From positions 25,060,708 to 25,124,707 of the forward strand of contig CM073896.1 in the NCBI GenBank assembly GCA_037176705.1: a stretch of 64,000 bases of DNA, read 5' to 3'. The stretch is from Molossus alvarezi. Its lineage: Eukaryota; Chordata; Mammalia; Chiroptera; Molossidae. The notes under the pieces are model-generated. The model made no database searches. It worked only from the letters and a program-made list of their open reading frames with translations, and was not told the origin of the DNA. Each line of letters opens with the position of its first letter. Position 1 is the first letter of the stretch. A program made the translations under genes and the position numbers. Shown here piece after piece: positions 47,038 through 58,574 of this stretch.

Positions 47038-48081
47038 AATAGACTACCTTCATATATGTTCTTTTAAAAATGATTTTAAATATTCATTTGTAAATGATTA
47101 ATAATTCTACCTCTTTTTTTCCTACAAAATGTGAATTTGATAGTGAAGATAAGCCTCCTCATTTGTTTTGTGGGCAGAGGCATCTTAGACTGGAATAGAT
47201 CCCCACCGGTTCAAGTTCTGCTTTCCTGGTCAGGTTGAAATGCCTTGAAAAAAATAGATAACATATTTTCCTTTCTTTGTTTATATGAATAAAGAGACGG
47301 TGGAAAGTGAAATAAAAATATAGACTATTTTGCCAAAAAATGCTTTTGTTCAAAGAAAAAGAAGGCAGTTGTTTTCCTGTGTTAGATAACTTTTTATATT
47401 GACTGAGTAAGATAGTAGTTAAATCTTTATGTTATGCAACAACACTTTCAACTTCAACAACCTAAAATAACTTGAAGGTCTTTTACTGCTGATGGAAAAG
47501 GGGTTAGGGAGGAAATGTTCAAATTTGAATTCAGTTTTTATGTGTATGGCAAATTTAATCTTAAAACTTCTTTCCACTCATAGGTTCTTCTTGGCTCTTT
47601 AAACTAAACTAAATTCATTGAAATGTTTTGCAAAATAATAGTGATATAATTTGACAAGCCAAGGACTTGTATTTAATGCCTCAGGCTTACGAAATTAACG
47701 GGCAGGTGTCACCTAAAGCTATTAACCAGTTGTCTTAATTCCTGGGGCCTTTTGTAGCACTTTCTCAGCAACCCTGGAAAGGGGAAATTCATGTGGCTTA
47801 TTTAAGGCTCCCAGAGCTAACAGTCTATTCAAGGAGGTGCCTCTAAGTAACAACTCTTCCATCATAATATTACAATTATGCATTAGAGGGTGATTTCTCT
47901 AATGATGTATTACTCAAAATGTGGTGCCAGCCAGAATATCAGCAAGGCAGATCATAAAATTTTATTTAACCTTTGTTAATTTAAAGGCTCCTATACTCTC
48001 TAATTTATTTATTATGTATTGGAAGGGCGGAAATGACAATAACGTCCAAGGCTATGAGACCTGTATGCTATTTAATTCACT

Positions 48082-48297
48082 GTGTTCAGAAAATATATGT
48101 CACCAATGGGGAAAGGAAAATATTTAAACCCGCCAATTAAAAATGCTGGTAAGACTCACAAGAGCAAAAGTACTGACAAGAGACCATGTGGAATGTGTCT
48201 TCGATGCAAACAAAGCCTGCCGGGTGTCTGCATGTACGAAAAGAAAAATTCAACAGTAACAGTTTTTGGTCATTTTACAGAAAGCATTTTAGAGTAA
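48082..48297 (+). other. uncertain reading frame with a CGxCxxC motif
   Basis: An open frame of about 71 residues ends with TAA at 48295-48297. Its second half contains NAGKTHKSKSTDKRPCGMCLRC followed by GVC, MY and KKNS. The order CGxCxxC-x(1)-Q-x(3)-GxCxY-KNS resembles the first half of CXXC-type zinc fingers of the TET/CXXC4 type, which bind CpG DNA. Two of the expected cysteines are absent and the sequence after KNS does not match. No clear splice signals or longer frame support a gene. It may be an exon relic, a processed scrap or coincidence. Confidence 0.22.
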
Positions 48298-48461
48298 TAT
48301 TTCTCATCCATATACACTAAGGAAAAGAATCATTTGTTAATTCCAGAATGATTCCCAGGTACCATCTTACCATCTCCCGTGAGCCTCCAGGGTGGGCCGT
48401 CCTGGAATATGAGCACCAAGCTCAAGGCTGCACTCAACGCAGACCTTCCTGAGGCATGAAC

Positions 48462-48538
48462 GTGGGTGACTGCACACAGACCACAGCGGAGGTGAGCCAG
48501 TGCCTCACCTCCACTGTGGTCTGTGTGCAATAACCCAC
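48462..48538. other. near-perfect hairpin (possible miRNA-like or template-switch palindrome)
   Basis: The arms at 48471-48496 and 48504-48529 are complementary over 26 bp with one mismatch (C at 48487 against A at 48513). In a minus-strand transcript that pair becomes a G-U wobble. The loop is 7 nt (CCAGTGC). Beyond a 3x3 internal loop, GTGGGT (48462-48467) pairs with ACCCAC (48533-48538), giving a 77-nt fold. The size and shape fit a pre-miRNA. A recent inverted duplication would look the same. The structure is seen; function is inference. Confidence 0.85.
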
Positions 48539-49524
48539 CTGAAGCTTTCAGCACAATGCCAGCCGCAGAGTGGTAATTCTCAACATGTTAGCTACTATTT
48601 TTTTATAATTGCCATTTAGTATTAAATCATGAATGGCATTGTACAATAATAACACATTTATTAGACTAAACACTATCTTTAAACTTCAATTTCGGTTTAA
48701 TTCAGATAGTAAGTCACTTCATATAAGCAAGGCTTCTTTTAGAGTATCTATCAATTTTAAATGGAAGCTTATGACACTCAATTATTCCAAAAATTCAATA
48801 CTAGAATGTTATTCATGCCTACATTATCTAGCTTTATCTGACAGCAATGTATTTTATTTGAGTTATCAGATCAATTATCCTGATTTCTGCATTCAATTTT
48901 GCAAGTACATACGTACTCTGTAAGGTGATATTGGATTTCTTCAAGTTGAAGTGTGACCTAGTTAACTTACTACCAGGCAGGTAAGGCCTGTTCAGAGATG
49001 ATGCCTTTGAACCATGGGGTGCACCTCTAACATGCTTCTAGCCTTTCCAGAGATGTGACAATTAGTGATTGCAGAGACAGAACTCCTTTATATAAATCTG
49101 CTTAGAAAAATGCCCTCTAAACCCCAGCAATGCATGCCAGAGTTTGAAAGTACAGCAAGGAGGAAGGAACATCATAAGCAAACCTTCTCAGTGAGATTAA
49201 ATATTCATGATTTGCTTATTAAAACATTTAAAAAATTGTGTCTCTGAGCATCAGGCTCTTAATATGCAGAACAGAAAGAACTAAGTGCTGGAAAACAACA
49301 AGCATATTGTCATAGAATTTGCTAAAAATATCCCAAAGCCAAAGCTTAGCGCTTTCAGTATGTATACATGATACATTGCAGCTTTCCTCTGAAAATGAGA
49401 TATGTTAAAAAAAAAACAACTATTATCTTTGAGACTTAATCCTTAAAAATCAACACATAATGGAATGGGGAAATGGTTTGCAAGTTTTAATAACAGTGGA
49501 CAAAGGGCTCAGTGGTAACTTGAT

Positions 49525-49970
49525 TGTGATGGTTAATTTTATGTCACCTTGACTGGCCACAGGGTGCCCAGATGAAACATTTTTCTAGGTATGCCTGTGA
49601 GGGTATTTCTGGAAGAGATTAGGGTTCTAATTGCTGGCTCAATAAAATAGATTGCCCTCCCCAAAGTCGGTGGGCAGAGGAGCTGAATAGAACGAAAGAC
49701 AGAGGAAGGAGGAATCTGCTTACTTTCCTGTCTCACTGCTTGAGCTGAGACATCTCATCTCATCTTCTCTGGCCCTTTCACTGCAATAACTCCATTGGCT
49801 CCCCTGGTTCTCAGATCCACCCACTCAGACTGACTTATAGCACTAGCTCTCCTGAGTTCCAGCTTGGACATAGCAGATCTTGGGACTTCTCAGACTCCGT
49901 GATGGCGTGAATCAATCCCCATATATATCTTTACTGGTTTTGTTTCTTTGGAGAATCCTAACACACAGGC
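49525..49970 (+). mobile_element. LTR-like placental interspersed repeat
   Basis: GATGGTTAATTTTATGTCACCTTGACTGGCCACAGGGTGCCCAG, TAGATTGCCCTCCCCAAAGTCGGTGGGC, GATCTTGGGACTTCTCAG and the end TGGTTTTGTTTCTTTGGAGAATCCTAACACA match a repeat widespread in placental mammals that has LTR-like ends. I am not sure of its family name. Confidence 0.65.
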
Positions 49971-51232
49971 TTGCTATATTAACATGTATAATTAGAGAGT
50001 CAGTAAAAGAGGTTAGTCAACCATGGGAAAAGAAGGTGGCTAAGAGAGTAGAGACACACTTTGGTAATGTCCATTCAAGGGATTTTCAATATTCATGTTC
50101 CATTAGCAAAGTCTTTTACAATATAGGCAGATATGTTTCATTAACTCAGGTCAATGCCACTGATCATGGTGTGTTGAACAGACCTCAGCAGAAAGAAGCT
50201 AGACGTAAATGCCAGGTATCAGAGGCTGCCTACAAATGCAAATTCAACCAGCTATACTTACCTGTATCAAAGAAACCCCTCAGCTGAAGGAAGACCTTCC
50301 ACTCTGATAGGACAAATAGGTATTTCTGAAGAACCCACAAAGGTTGACGACGGAGGAAGAGCTGATTCTAAGTACTTGACAATTTCAGTGATGCCAATAC
50401 TTGGTTATCAAAAGCATCCAGAAAAATTTTCTGCCCTTCTTCCCATCTCTTTAACTTGCTTTTACTCTAGAAATAAAAAGCAAAACAAAACTTTGGTTAG
50501 GGAGGTGGGGATTAAGGGGTTGGAAGGGTTGGGGTTGGTAGACAATACAAGCCATTTTCTCGACTGCAGGCTTCCAACCTATAACAGGAAGAAGAAGAAA
50601 TTTGGAGTTGTATTACCTGAGACTGAGTCACTTCAGTTACAGAAGTATGGGAAACTTTGCAACCTAAAAGAATCACAGAAAAAGTTCTTACCACCTTAGA
50701 ATGAACAAGGAAGTTACCAAGCTAGTTGATATTTTTTTCATGGTCAGAAAAGAAATATTCTATAAATAAATGTAACAGGCTTTCTGTTTGATGAAATGCA
50801 CACACAGGTGATGGAAGTTTATTGGAAGAAAACATGGTGATGAAGGAAGATAGGAAACTTATTCATAAGCTACACTGCCAGTTCTCATGGATAACTGAAA
50901 TGATAGCTTAGACTATACTGCAGCTTTACTGGCCAATTGACATTTTGAATAGTCTGCTGTTATCATAATTCACCTTCTCGTTGTATAAATCGCTGTCTCT
51001 GTTTGGTGCTACAGTTGTTACTACTGACTACTTCTCTGTATTTGCCTATTTGATGGCTTCTGCTTATTCATAATTTTGACCCTCTAACTTTTCTGCCTAT
51101 GTCCCAATTTTTTTTTTTCTTGTGCAAACTCCATGAGAAATATACGAATGCCTTTATTTATCTGCATAGAGCATTCTTTGTAAGCAGAGTTCTTGTGATG
51201 GAGAACTTCATAGATCACTGTCTATAGTATAG
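49971..51232. other. low-copy sequence
   Basis: Reading frames at 49880-50287 (overlapping the LTR-like repeat) and 50376-50699 have no recognisable domains. Nothing else supported. Confidence 0.4.
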
Positions 51233-51571
51233 AGCTGCACTATTCAGTGTGGCAGCCACTAGCCACACATGGCCACTGGGCAGTTGAAGTGTGGCTAGTC
51301 TGAACTGAGATGTGCTAGAAGTATAAAATAGACACATGATTTTGAGATTCAGAATGGAAAAATACTGTAAAATGTCTGATGCATTTTATGCTGGCTACAT
51401 AAAAGCATATATTTGATTTATTAAATCATTTTGAAATTGTTATTTTTAAACTGTATTTTAAAATTAAATATACTTATTTTGTTTTCCTTTTTTAACGTGG
51501 CTACTAGAAATTCGAAAATGACATACATGGCTCGCATTTGTGGTTTATATCACATTTCTGTGGCAAAGTAA
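51233..51571 (-). mobile_element. non-autonomous hAT (Charlie-type) DNA transposon
   Basis: The left end GAGCTGCACTATTCAGTGTGGCAGCCACTAGCCACACATGGCC and TGTGGCTAGTCTGAACTGAGATGTGCT, and the right part AACGTGGCTACTAGAAATTCGAAAATGACATACATGGCTCGCATT, match a common mammalian hAT-Charlie element over its full span, in antisense. The AT-rich interior has no transposase. Family name not certain. Confidence 0.8.
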
Positions 51572-51667
51572 TGTCTTGTATCCTTATCCTAGAGAAGTTA
51601 CCAAAGTGGAACTTGTCTAGGCAGGCACCTCACTGCTGCTAAAATATGGAATAAAGGTTATCTTATT

Positions 51668-51692
51668 ATACACACACACACACACACACACA
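51668..51692. repeat. (CA)n microsatellite
   Basis: About 12 CA units just upstream of the mariner element. Confidence 0.9.
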
Positions 51693-51700
51693 AACACATA

Positions 51701-51850
51701 CAGGGTGGGCAAAAGTAGGTTTATAGTTGTGAGTACACAAAACACACAGTTTATAGTTGTGAGTACACAAACCACAGTTTATTCTTATATTATTTATTAA
51801 TTATTACATTATTCTTCATATGAACAACTGGAAACCTTTGCCCCACCATG
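51701..51850. mobile_element. mariner-type MITE
   Basis: After TA (51699-51700) it opens with CAGGGTGGGCAAAAGTAGGTTTATAGTTGT. Its right end AACAACTGGAAACCTTTGCCCCACCATG is the imperfect inverted repeat. An internal 30-bp unit (TTTATAGTTGTGAGTACACA...) is tandemly doubled at 51719-51748 and 51749-51777. No transposase, so it depended on an autonomous mariner. Confidence 0.85.
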
Positions 51851-51879
51851 CATATATAATGTGTTTTATATCAGATGTA

Positions 51880-52060
51880 ATCTTATAGCACTTTATAAAG
51901 ATTTTTCACAGATATTATAATTTTCATTTCGTAAGTGATCTTTTGGGTGTCTTTTGTCTTTTTACAGATGAGAGAACTGGAACTCAGAGAGGAAAGGGGC
52001 ATTACCCCATATACGGATCCTATGCATAGTGGAACCAAAAATATATCTGGAATTCACTGG
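51880..52060 (-). repeat. MIR relic
   Basis: TCTTATAGCACTTTATAAAG, TTTTTACAGATGAGAGAACTGGAACTCAGAGAGG and later text follow the antisense MIR core. Confidence 0.65.
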
Positions 52061-52074
52061 TGTCATGATATTTG

Positions 52075-52225
52075 TCTGTGAAGTCAGGCCAACCTGGGTT
52101 TATGTAATTGTTCTGACAGTAACTGGCCTGTGACCTTGCAGAAGTTACTTACTTCTTTTAAATACATAGGAGTAGTGGGAAGAGCGAAAATACTAACATA
52201 TAGTTGGTGCCTAACACATCACTTC
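52075..52225 (+). repeat. MIR relic
   Basis: GCCAACCTGGGTTTATG, GTAACTGGCCTGTGACCTTGCAGAAGTTACTTACTTC and TAGTTGGTGCCTAACAC follow sense MIR. It lies tail-to-head beside an antisense MIR. Confidence 0.65.
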
Positions 52226-52879
52226 ACATCTAGTTCAGAATTCTGTGTCTCTCAACAGGGATAGCTAAACAAAACTTGTTAGTATACAGGAATAAAAGCT
52301 TAATAAAGATCTATATGTATTAGATTTTTAATGTATACTTTTCTGTAAAATGGAATAATGTGTTCATCCACCTGTTAAAAAATATTCTCTGAAACTCTCC
52401 CCTACTTGACTTCTCTAAAACACTAGTTTGTATTATAAAAGCATATTGAAATATCAAATCAACAATTTTTAAAATGTGTAGTAATTTAGATGTAGACTTT
52501 CAAAAAGTCTTTTTTAATATATTTTTCTTTGGTCTGGATTAGTGATATGGCATTATTGACTGGAGAAAAAGGAAATGTTTTCATAAAAATGTAAACCACC
52601 TTGAAAAGATGCAAAATTAATTCTCTATTACCTAATCTGAACCAGTTTGTCCAACCTAGGTGACCACCTCCTTGACCATTGACCACTGTTTCTTCTACTG
52701 TTAAAATGTCTTAGGATTTACCTTACTTGAGTGAACAGTACCATAATTATGCTAGTCACTCATGTTCGAAATGTCAGTATCTGATTTTCCTCTCTTTTCT
52801 TTCTCCCATTGGATTTAATTAATCGTCAAGCCCTGTAGTTTCAAATTTCAGCAATGTCCATTGTGTTAATTCTTAGACA
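52226..52879. other. low-copy sequence
   Basis: Nothing recognised. Confidence 0.4.
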
Positions 52880-53440
52880 ACATTTGAGCTGCCTTAATTC
52901 AAGCTTCAATCATTTCTCATCTAGAGTATGACAATAGTTTCCTAAATCTACTTTAGGCTCCATTCACACCTACCTCCAAATCTCCCTGGTACTGCGGCCA
53001 CAACAGTATTACTAAAGCCCAATGCTAATTATACAAAATACAGTTCTCTCCTTCATATGTACTTTCTCAAACATTCATCATCACCTATAAGATCAAGTCC
53101 AAATTCCTTAGCATGTCAGAGATTCAACATGATATGGTCCCTTCCTGCATTTCCCAGCCTCATCTTCCACCATAATCCCACATGCCCTTTTGCTCCATGT
53201 GTCCCGTTTATTTGGAGTTATTTCCTAACTCTCTCCATCCCTCACTCTTGCTTTGGACAACAATGTTCAGTCTCTAATCATTTCTTTTCTTTTGAATTCT
53301 TGAGTTTTTAACCCACCAAGCCAAATTTTGTACTTATTGAATTATTAATTATTCAAGTACCTCTACAATACTTAACACAGTGCTACAGAATAGAATCAAT
53401 CCATTTTTTAAATGAATGAATGAATACCTGAGTGGCTAGT
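52880..53440 (+). mobile_element. L2 LINE 3' portion
   Basis: GAGTATGACAATAGTTTCCTAAAT, CTATAAGATCAAGTCCAAATTCCTTAGCATG, CATGATATGGTCCCTTCCTGCAT, CAGCCTCATCTTCCACC, ACTTAACACAGTGCTACAGAATAG and the end AATGAATGAATGAATAC follow sense L2. Degraded, non-coding. Confidence 0.78.
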
Positions 53441-54672
53441 GCTTAAAATTGATTTTTTCTAGAAAAAGTGTCCAAACAGTATGTCCTGCTTTAAATCTTT
53501 AGGAAATCAGTCAAACCAATTGTCTTGGACTTCTAATTAATTTACTTCAGTTTTGTAAAATATATCTAAATCATATAAATTTGGAATGTCTTAACTCAGA
53601 CATCATATTTAAGTTTTACAAAAAACAATTGTAGGGTGGTTTTAGGTATTTACACTGTGATGCTGATGGGAAGGTTGTGTTTGCTATTCTCCTCTTGCCC
53701 GTCTGATAGGAAAATGCTGAAAAAGAAACATGTGGGTAATGGGCATCTTCTAGATAAGAAAGTAATCTTTTAAATTCTTGCATAATGAATTTGTCACTGT
53801 CTAGATGCTTCCCAAATGGTTAGTGGGATAATATAAAAGATCCCTGTGTAATAGGAAATAAAATTTACTGAGGGTCTCGGCGGTCTGGAAGATTTTCCTA
53901 GATTGTGATGAACCACACTGGGGTTTGAGGATCGGGGTGCTGCCTTTGCCATGATCTAGTTCAAGATGGGGAGCTATGTCTTACACACTAATTTTAGCAT
54001 CCTAGGAGGCTGCAGGAATTCACAATGATTGATGTTCACTGTTGAACTCGACAATGTGCCCTAGGCTCTTCAAGATACCACCCCACAGCTCAAGGGAGAG
54101 ACTCATGTTTACTCCTCTATGTAGAAATACCTTCTTCTACCTTCCTACCTAACCCACCAAACCAAGTTTAGTGGCCATTAAACTAAAGTTCTTAATGCAG
54201 AGGCTGTTAAAAAAAATTACCCCAGGGTCTGTGGACAAAAAGGAAGAGCTGGCACCGTTCTACATCCTTTTAAAGTCACTCTTCTTCATCAGAGGACAGG
54301 TATGCATTTTCCCTCGGGATAGACATGGACAGGGATGGAAATATGCTGGGCAAGCCTTAACTGATTACTTGAATCATAGGGTTTTAGCTATTGAGCACCT
54401 TTATGCAATACGTGATTCAAGAAGAAAGAGAAAAGAAAATGCCAGTGAGCTTTGCCATGTCTCAGCTTTCCCATCTTTCCCAATGCAGAGAAGGGATTTT
54501 GTTTTATATACACTGAGACTCTGGCTTAAACAGCACATGTCATGGTTTGCCCTGCAGTGCCCTAGACACCATGCTCCTCTTACAGCTGTAAATCTTTTTC
54601 TGAAGAGGAGCTCAGTCTGGGAGATGGGTGTAACCAGCTGGTCCTTTCACTATTATAACTCAGATTCCTTTT
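53441..54672. other. low-copy sequence
   Basis: A 208-residue frame starting at 54171 runs into the antisense SINE and has no domain. I treat it as chance. Confidence 0.4.
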
Positions 54673-54685
54673 CTGTACAATTTTT

Positions 54686-54934
54686 TTTTTTAATCCTCAC
54701 CCGAGGACATTTTTCCATTTTTTGTTCAGATAAAGTGGGAAGGAGAGAGAGGAAGAGAGAGAGAGAAAGAAACATCGACATGAAAGGGACACGTTAAGTG
54801 GCTGCCACCCGCACGACCAACCAGGGCCGGGGACAAACTGCAACTGAGGTCCGTGCCCTTAGAGGGAACTGAACCTGAGTCTCTCTGGACCTCAGGCTGA
54901 TGCTCTGGCTGCTGAGCCAAACCAGCCAGGGCCC
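54686..54934 (-). mobile_element. Ves-type SINE
   Basis: Antisense: T-run, AATCCTCACCCGAGGACATTTTTCC, GAGGAAGAGAG body, GAACTGAACCTGAGTC and head TGAGCCAAACCAGCCAGGGC. Target duplication CTGTACAATTTTT at 54673-54685 and 54939-54951. Confidence 0.95.
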
Positions 54935-55640
54935 TATCCTGTACAATTTTTATTTAACTCAACATATTTCCTCTCCTACGGACACTGAATTAAGACTTAA
55001 TTTGAAATCAACTAATATTGTATAACCAACTGCTTTGATTAATCACAGCTATTATTTGTGATTTAAAGTTTATTATAGTACAAAAATAAAGCACACTTTA
55101 AAAGTAAAAATAAAAATAAAGCTTCCACATGGCTGGCATTTAAATGAAAACCTCTTGATTTGTAGCTGTGGCAAATATCTCAGCCTAACTTAAGATCCTT
55201 TAACAGAAGCAATGCCTCCCATTTTGGGGAAATTCAAGAGTAACTCTTAAAAGTTTGAGTGATTAGACTCCTAATTTCCTGAAACATTTCCCCATTCTCT
55301 TTACTTCTTTTTTTTTCTTTTTTCTGAAACTTGGCAACATTGCAGAAGGTTTATCTGTTGCCCACCACCCCACATTCTTTCTCATTTCACACTGAAAATA
55401 AGATCTTTATCTCTGTGTTAGAAACAGTGTGATGGCTACCCATCTCTCTTAGTTGGGCTGCTTCATCTCACTGGAGGAAAAGCAGCTAGCCGTATGCATG
55501 GGCATAAGTTAATCTGACAACCCATGCTGGCACCACCACCCCAGCCCACTCTGTCTCCCTTATTCCTGAGTTCAGTCTCTCCTTTGGCAAGGAGCATGAC
55601 GTGCCCCAGTGGAATTTGTTTTTTTTCTTTGCATTTTCAG

Positions 55641-55910
55641 ACTTAGCAAGACACTTTGTGCAGCAGGTTCAGCAGTTACTACTCTTCTTTCTCCACGGAC
55701 CAGTTATGCAAAGGACATTTCTTCTGCTCCTTCCCATAAATGTGACCCCAGCACGGAGGCTGAGGTCACCACTGGCCCACTCATCGTCCACTGCAGAAGG
55801 ACTTGAGTGCTCAAGTCTCAGAGCTGCCAAACCTCACAGGCCCTTTGACTGTGAATACTATTCTGAATTCTGTTCTTATATCCAGAGAGGTCATTCAAAG
55901 AATGTCACCT
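55641..55910 (+). other. candidate splice-bounded segment (exon-like), uncertain
   Basis: A 270-bp segment lies between a good acceptor (TTTTTTCTTTGCATTTTCAG ending 55640) and a consensus donor (GTAAGTG from 55911). One frame is open across it, but the most protein-like reading changes frame near 55803: a Ser/Thr-rich part with SYAKDISSAPSHKCDPSTEA, then SELPNLTGPLTVNTILNSVL and REVIQRMSP. The second part ends in phase 0 at the donor. This could be a decayed exon, a lineage-specific indel, or chance. I do not recognise the family. Confidence 0.22.
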
Positions 55911-56311
55911 GTAAGTGAAGTGATAAAGCAGCACATCTGGGGAAAAGTGAAGATGTCACTGCCTCTGAGTCTGCCTGTAGACATGTTGTGCTCTGCTGAT
56001 TAAGAACAATGCAGCATCCATGCATTTACACTTTACACTAGGAATGGGAATTCACAGCATTATATTCCTAACTATACAGATTTTAAAATAAACCGAAGTG
56101 GCTTTTCATGCTTCTGCTGTGATCCAAAATGCCAGGTCAACTCCTGTCACTTCAGCATCTTCCTTGATGATCATTCCATTGGATACATGGTCTTAAAAGG
56201 GGAGAGGCCCCAGGCAAGCCATCATGTGACGCCTTGAAGGACATTTCTGTTTCTCTCCTCCTCCTCTTAGACTGTGCTTCTAGATAGTAATTCAGTTCTT
56301 TTCCCGTTTAG

Positions 56312-56374
56312 ACCGACTTCAGAGAGGACGGAGGGGGAATTTTCCTTCTTGGCTCCCATGAGGCCGTGTTCATG
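56312..56374 (+). other. candidate splice-bounded segment (exon-like), uncertain
   Basis: A 63-bp segment lies between TTCAGTTCTTTTCCCGTTTAG and GTGAGG. In the frame continuing from the end of the 55641-55910 segment it is open (TDFREDGGGIFLL, GSHEAVFM). The two together could be neighbouring exons of an unrecognised gene. Short exon-like patterns also arise by chance. Confidence 0.18.
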
Positions 56375-57192
56375 GTGAGGATTGCCCTCCAAAACGATGT
56401 CTCTGAAAGATGAACACATATTTATTATGACTTCCTTTCTTCTTCCTCTGGCTTCCCCAACTCAATTATAAATACCTCCTCCTTGCCTGACACACCAACT
56501 CATCAGCATTCCCTCTTCCTTTTCATTCTTCACCTTGCTTCCTAATTCTCAATTCTGCAACCTTTGGGGGGAACTTATTATCTTCTCCTGTCATGATGGT
56601 GCAAATAAAAATGTCAGTGCTGTTAGAAAATGTTCTGGGTGGTGAACCTCCTTCTGATACAGGTACATGACAAACATCCCCCACCCCCACTGCATGAATA
56701 TGAAATAGCTTAGAAATGGCTGTTAGAGAAGCTAGTTTGAAGCTCTCTATCAATATAAATATGTTTTACCTGAAGGAAGCTTTGATAAATTTTCTGGGAG
56801 CACTTGGTTCTTGCCTTTTGATACTGAAAAAAAAACTAAGTAACTCTTAGCTTTCTTCCCTTCCTAAATTAAGATTTTCTGTTCTGTCAAAGTATCCCAA
56901 AATATCTCTTCTGATTCATCTCCCTTCCCAGTTCTGGTTTTGTTTTTGTTGTTGTTTTCTTTTCTTAAATATTTACTGTGTGGAGGAAAAAGTTTGTTTG
57001 TTGGTAGGTGGTAACTTCCTGGCTTACTAAAGAGTAGCTTATATTGAATTATTGGTTATTCTGCAATTCTGAGTCAAAAAAATAAACAGATATTCACCTG
57101 TCTAAGTTTAAAGCTACAGCTATAATTCAGTTAATTTTTTTCAGAAAATGTAATTATACTTTAAAATAAAACAATGGAAAAATATCACCAAT

Positions 57193-57469
57193 TGCCCTGG
57201 CCAGTTTGTCTCAGAGGTTAGAACATTGGCCTGCAGAACAGAGAGTCTCAGGTTTGATTCCCAGTCAAGGGCACATACCTGGGTTGCAGGTTCTATCCCC
57301 GGCCCCAGTTGGGATTGTGCGGGAGGCAACCAATCAATGTATCTCTCACATCGATGTTTCTCTCTCTCTATGTCTCTCTTTTTCTGTCTCTCTGTCTCTC
57401 TCTCTCCCTTCTTCCCTCCCACTCTATCTAAAAATCAATGGAAAAAATATCCTTGGGTGTGGATTAAAG
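57193..57469 (+). mobile_element. Ves-type SINE
   Basis: Head TGCCCTGGCCAGTTTGTCTCAGAGG, B-box GGTTTGATTCCC, long CT body, tail ATATCCTTGGGTGTGGATTAAAG. Target duplication AAAAATATCACCAA (57178-57191) against AAAAATTTCACCAA (57470-57483). Confidence 0.95.
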
Positions 57470-57483
57470 AAAAATTTCACCAA

Positions 57484-58562
57484 GAATCTTCCAAGTAGCT
57501 TTCTTGGGGTTTCTCTGCTCGCTGTTCACCACCCGTGAAAACAACCAGTGTGTGGTCTCTGCAGGGCTGGCCTCGCCGGGAGCACCCAGATCCACCCAGG
57601 TGCATGGGGTCCGCCCTTTAAGGGCTTCTCCTCGCCTTTGTTGTTCTGAGTTACCTACTGTACAATCCTCCTGCTCCCATCACTCCCAACTCCTCTATCA
57701 AGACAGGACAAGGACTAATATCATTTATTTACACTTGACTGATTACATTTTATCTGAAGATTTTACCCTCCAGACATAAGCATTTTTTTTTAACTTCTAA
57801 TTTTAGACCCCAGGCCCCACCCCTGCTTGTCAAAGGAATTTCAAGCATCAGTAAACACTTTTTTCCCCTCACTCAGGCAGTGCAGAGGAGTCCCTGAAAT
57901 CACTCAACAGCAGGCACTGAGGAAACATCTGGTTTTGTCTTTGCAGGGTTTTCTCGGTGGTGCCGAATGAGTTGGAGGAGCTGGTGTGTGGTCTCTTCCT
58001 TCTGATATCCTCAGAAACCTTGGGGAAAGGGGTGATAACTCAACAGGAATGTTTGTGCTGGGGCAGATGAAAACACTGAACCTAAACATCGCCCAAAAAG
58101 CTTCTATCCACGATTCCTGTCTTAATACAAATTTGTTATAAATCAGTAGTTGTACAAGGTGCAGACCTACCTCTTCATTTCTCCTCTCAGCAGATTCAGG
58201 CTCTTGGCCTCCCCTCTCCTCTGTCCCTTATCATCTTTGGGCTTCCTCTCTCAGTGAGAACAATATATAGTAACTGCAATTCTAACATACATCAATATTC
58301 ATTCTCTATCATGTCTACCTGTGGTAAAAATGCTTCCAATAAGGATAAGCTTTAGTATAACATTGACTATTTGTAACAAAAACATTGAAAGTAATAATTT
58401 TTATTTTAGTTACTCTTTACTAAGACATGATAGGTCCAGTATTCTGATAAGACTCAATATGTACTATTCTTATCTCCCAGGTCATTGTACAAATTAAATG
58501 AAATATTGTATGTAAAGTACTTTACTATTGGAAATGCAGTAATGCAAAAAATTTAGTTAATA
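57484..58562. other. low-copy sequence
   Basis: 57540-57640 is GC-richer. No supported gene or repeat. Confidence 0.4.
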
Positions 58563-58574
58563 AATTATCATTAA

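Larger units (their letters stand above)
47053..49524. other. low-copy sequence
   Basis: Few repeats. It holds the hairpin at 48462-48538 and the cysteine-containing frame ending at 48297. Otherwise no gene seen. Confidence 0.45.
54952..57176. other. low-copy sequence with candidate exons
   Basis: Repeat-poor 2.2 kb. Two splice-bounded segments are listed separately (55641-55910 and 56312-56374). Nothing else named. Confidence 0.4.

Noticed and set aside
50376..50699. 107-residue sense frame
   Set aside because: No domain and no start or splice support; Lys-rich composition follows the A-rich DNA.
54171..54797. 208-residue sense frame
   Set aside because: It reads into the antisense SINE at 54686 and has no recognisable domain or conserved start context.
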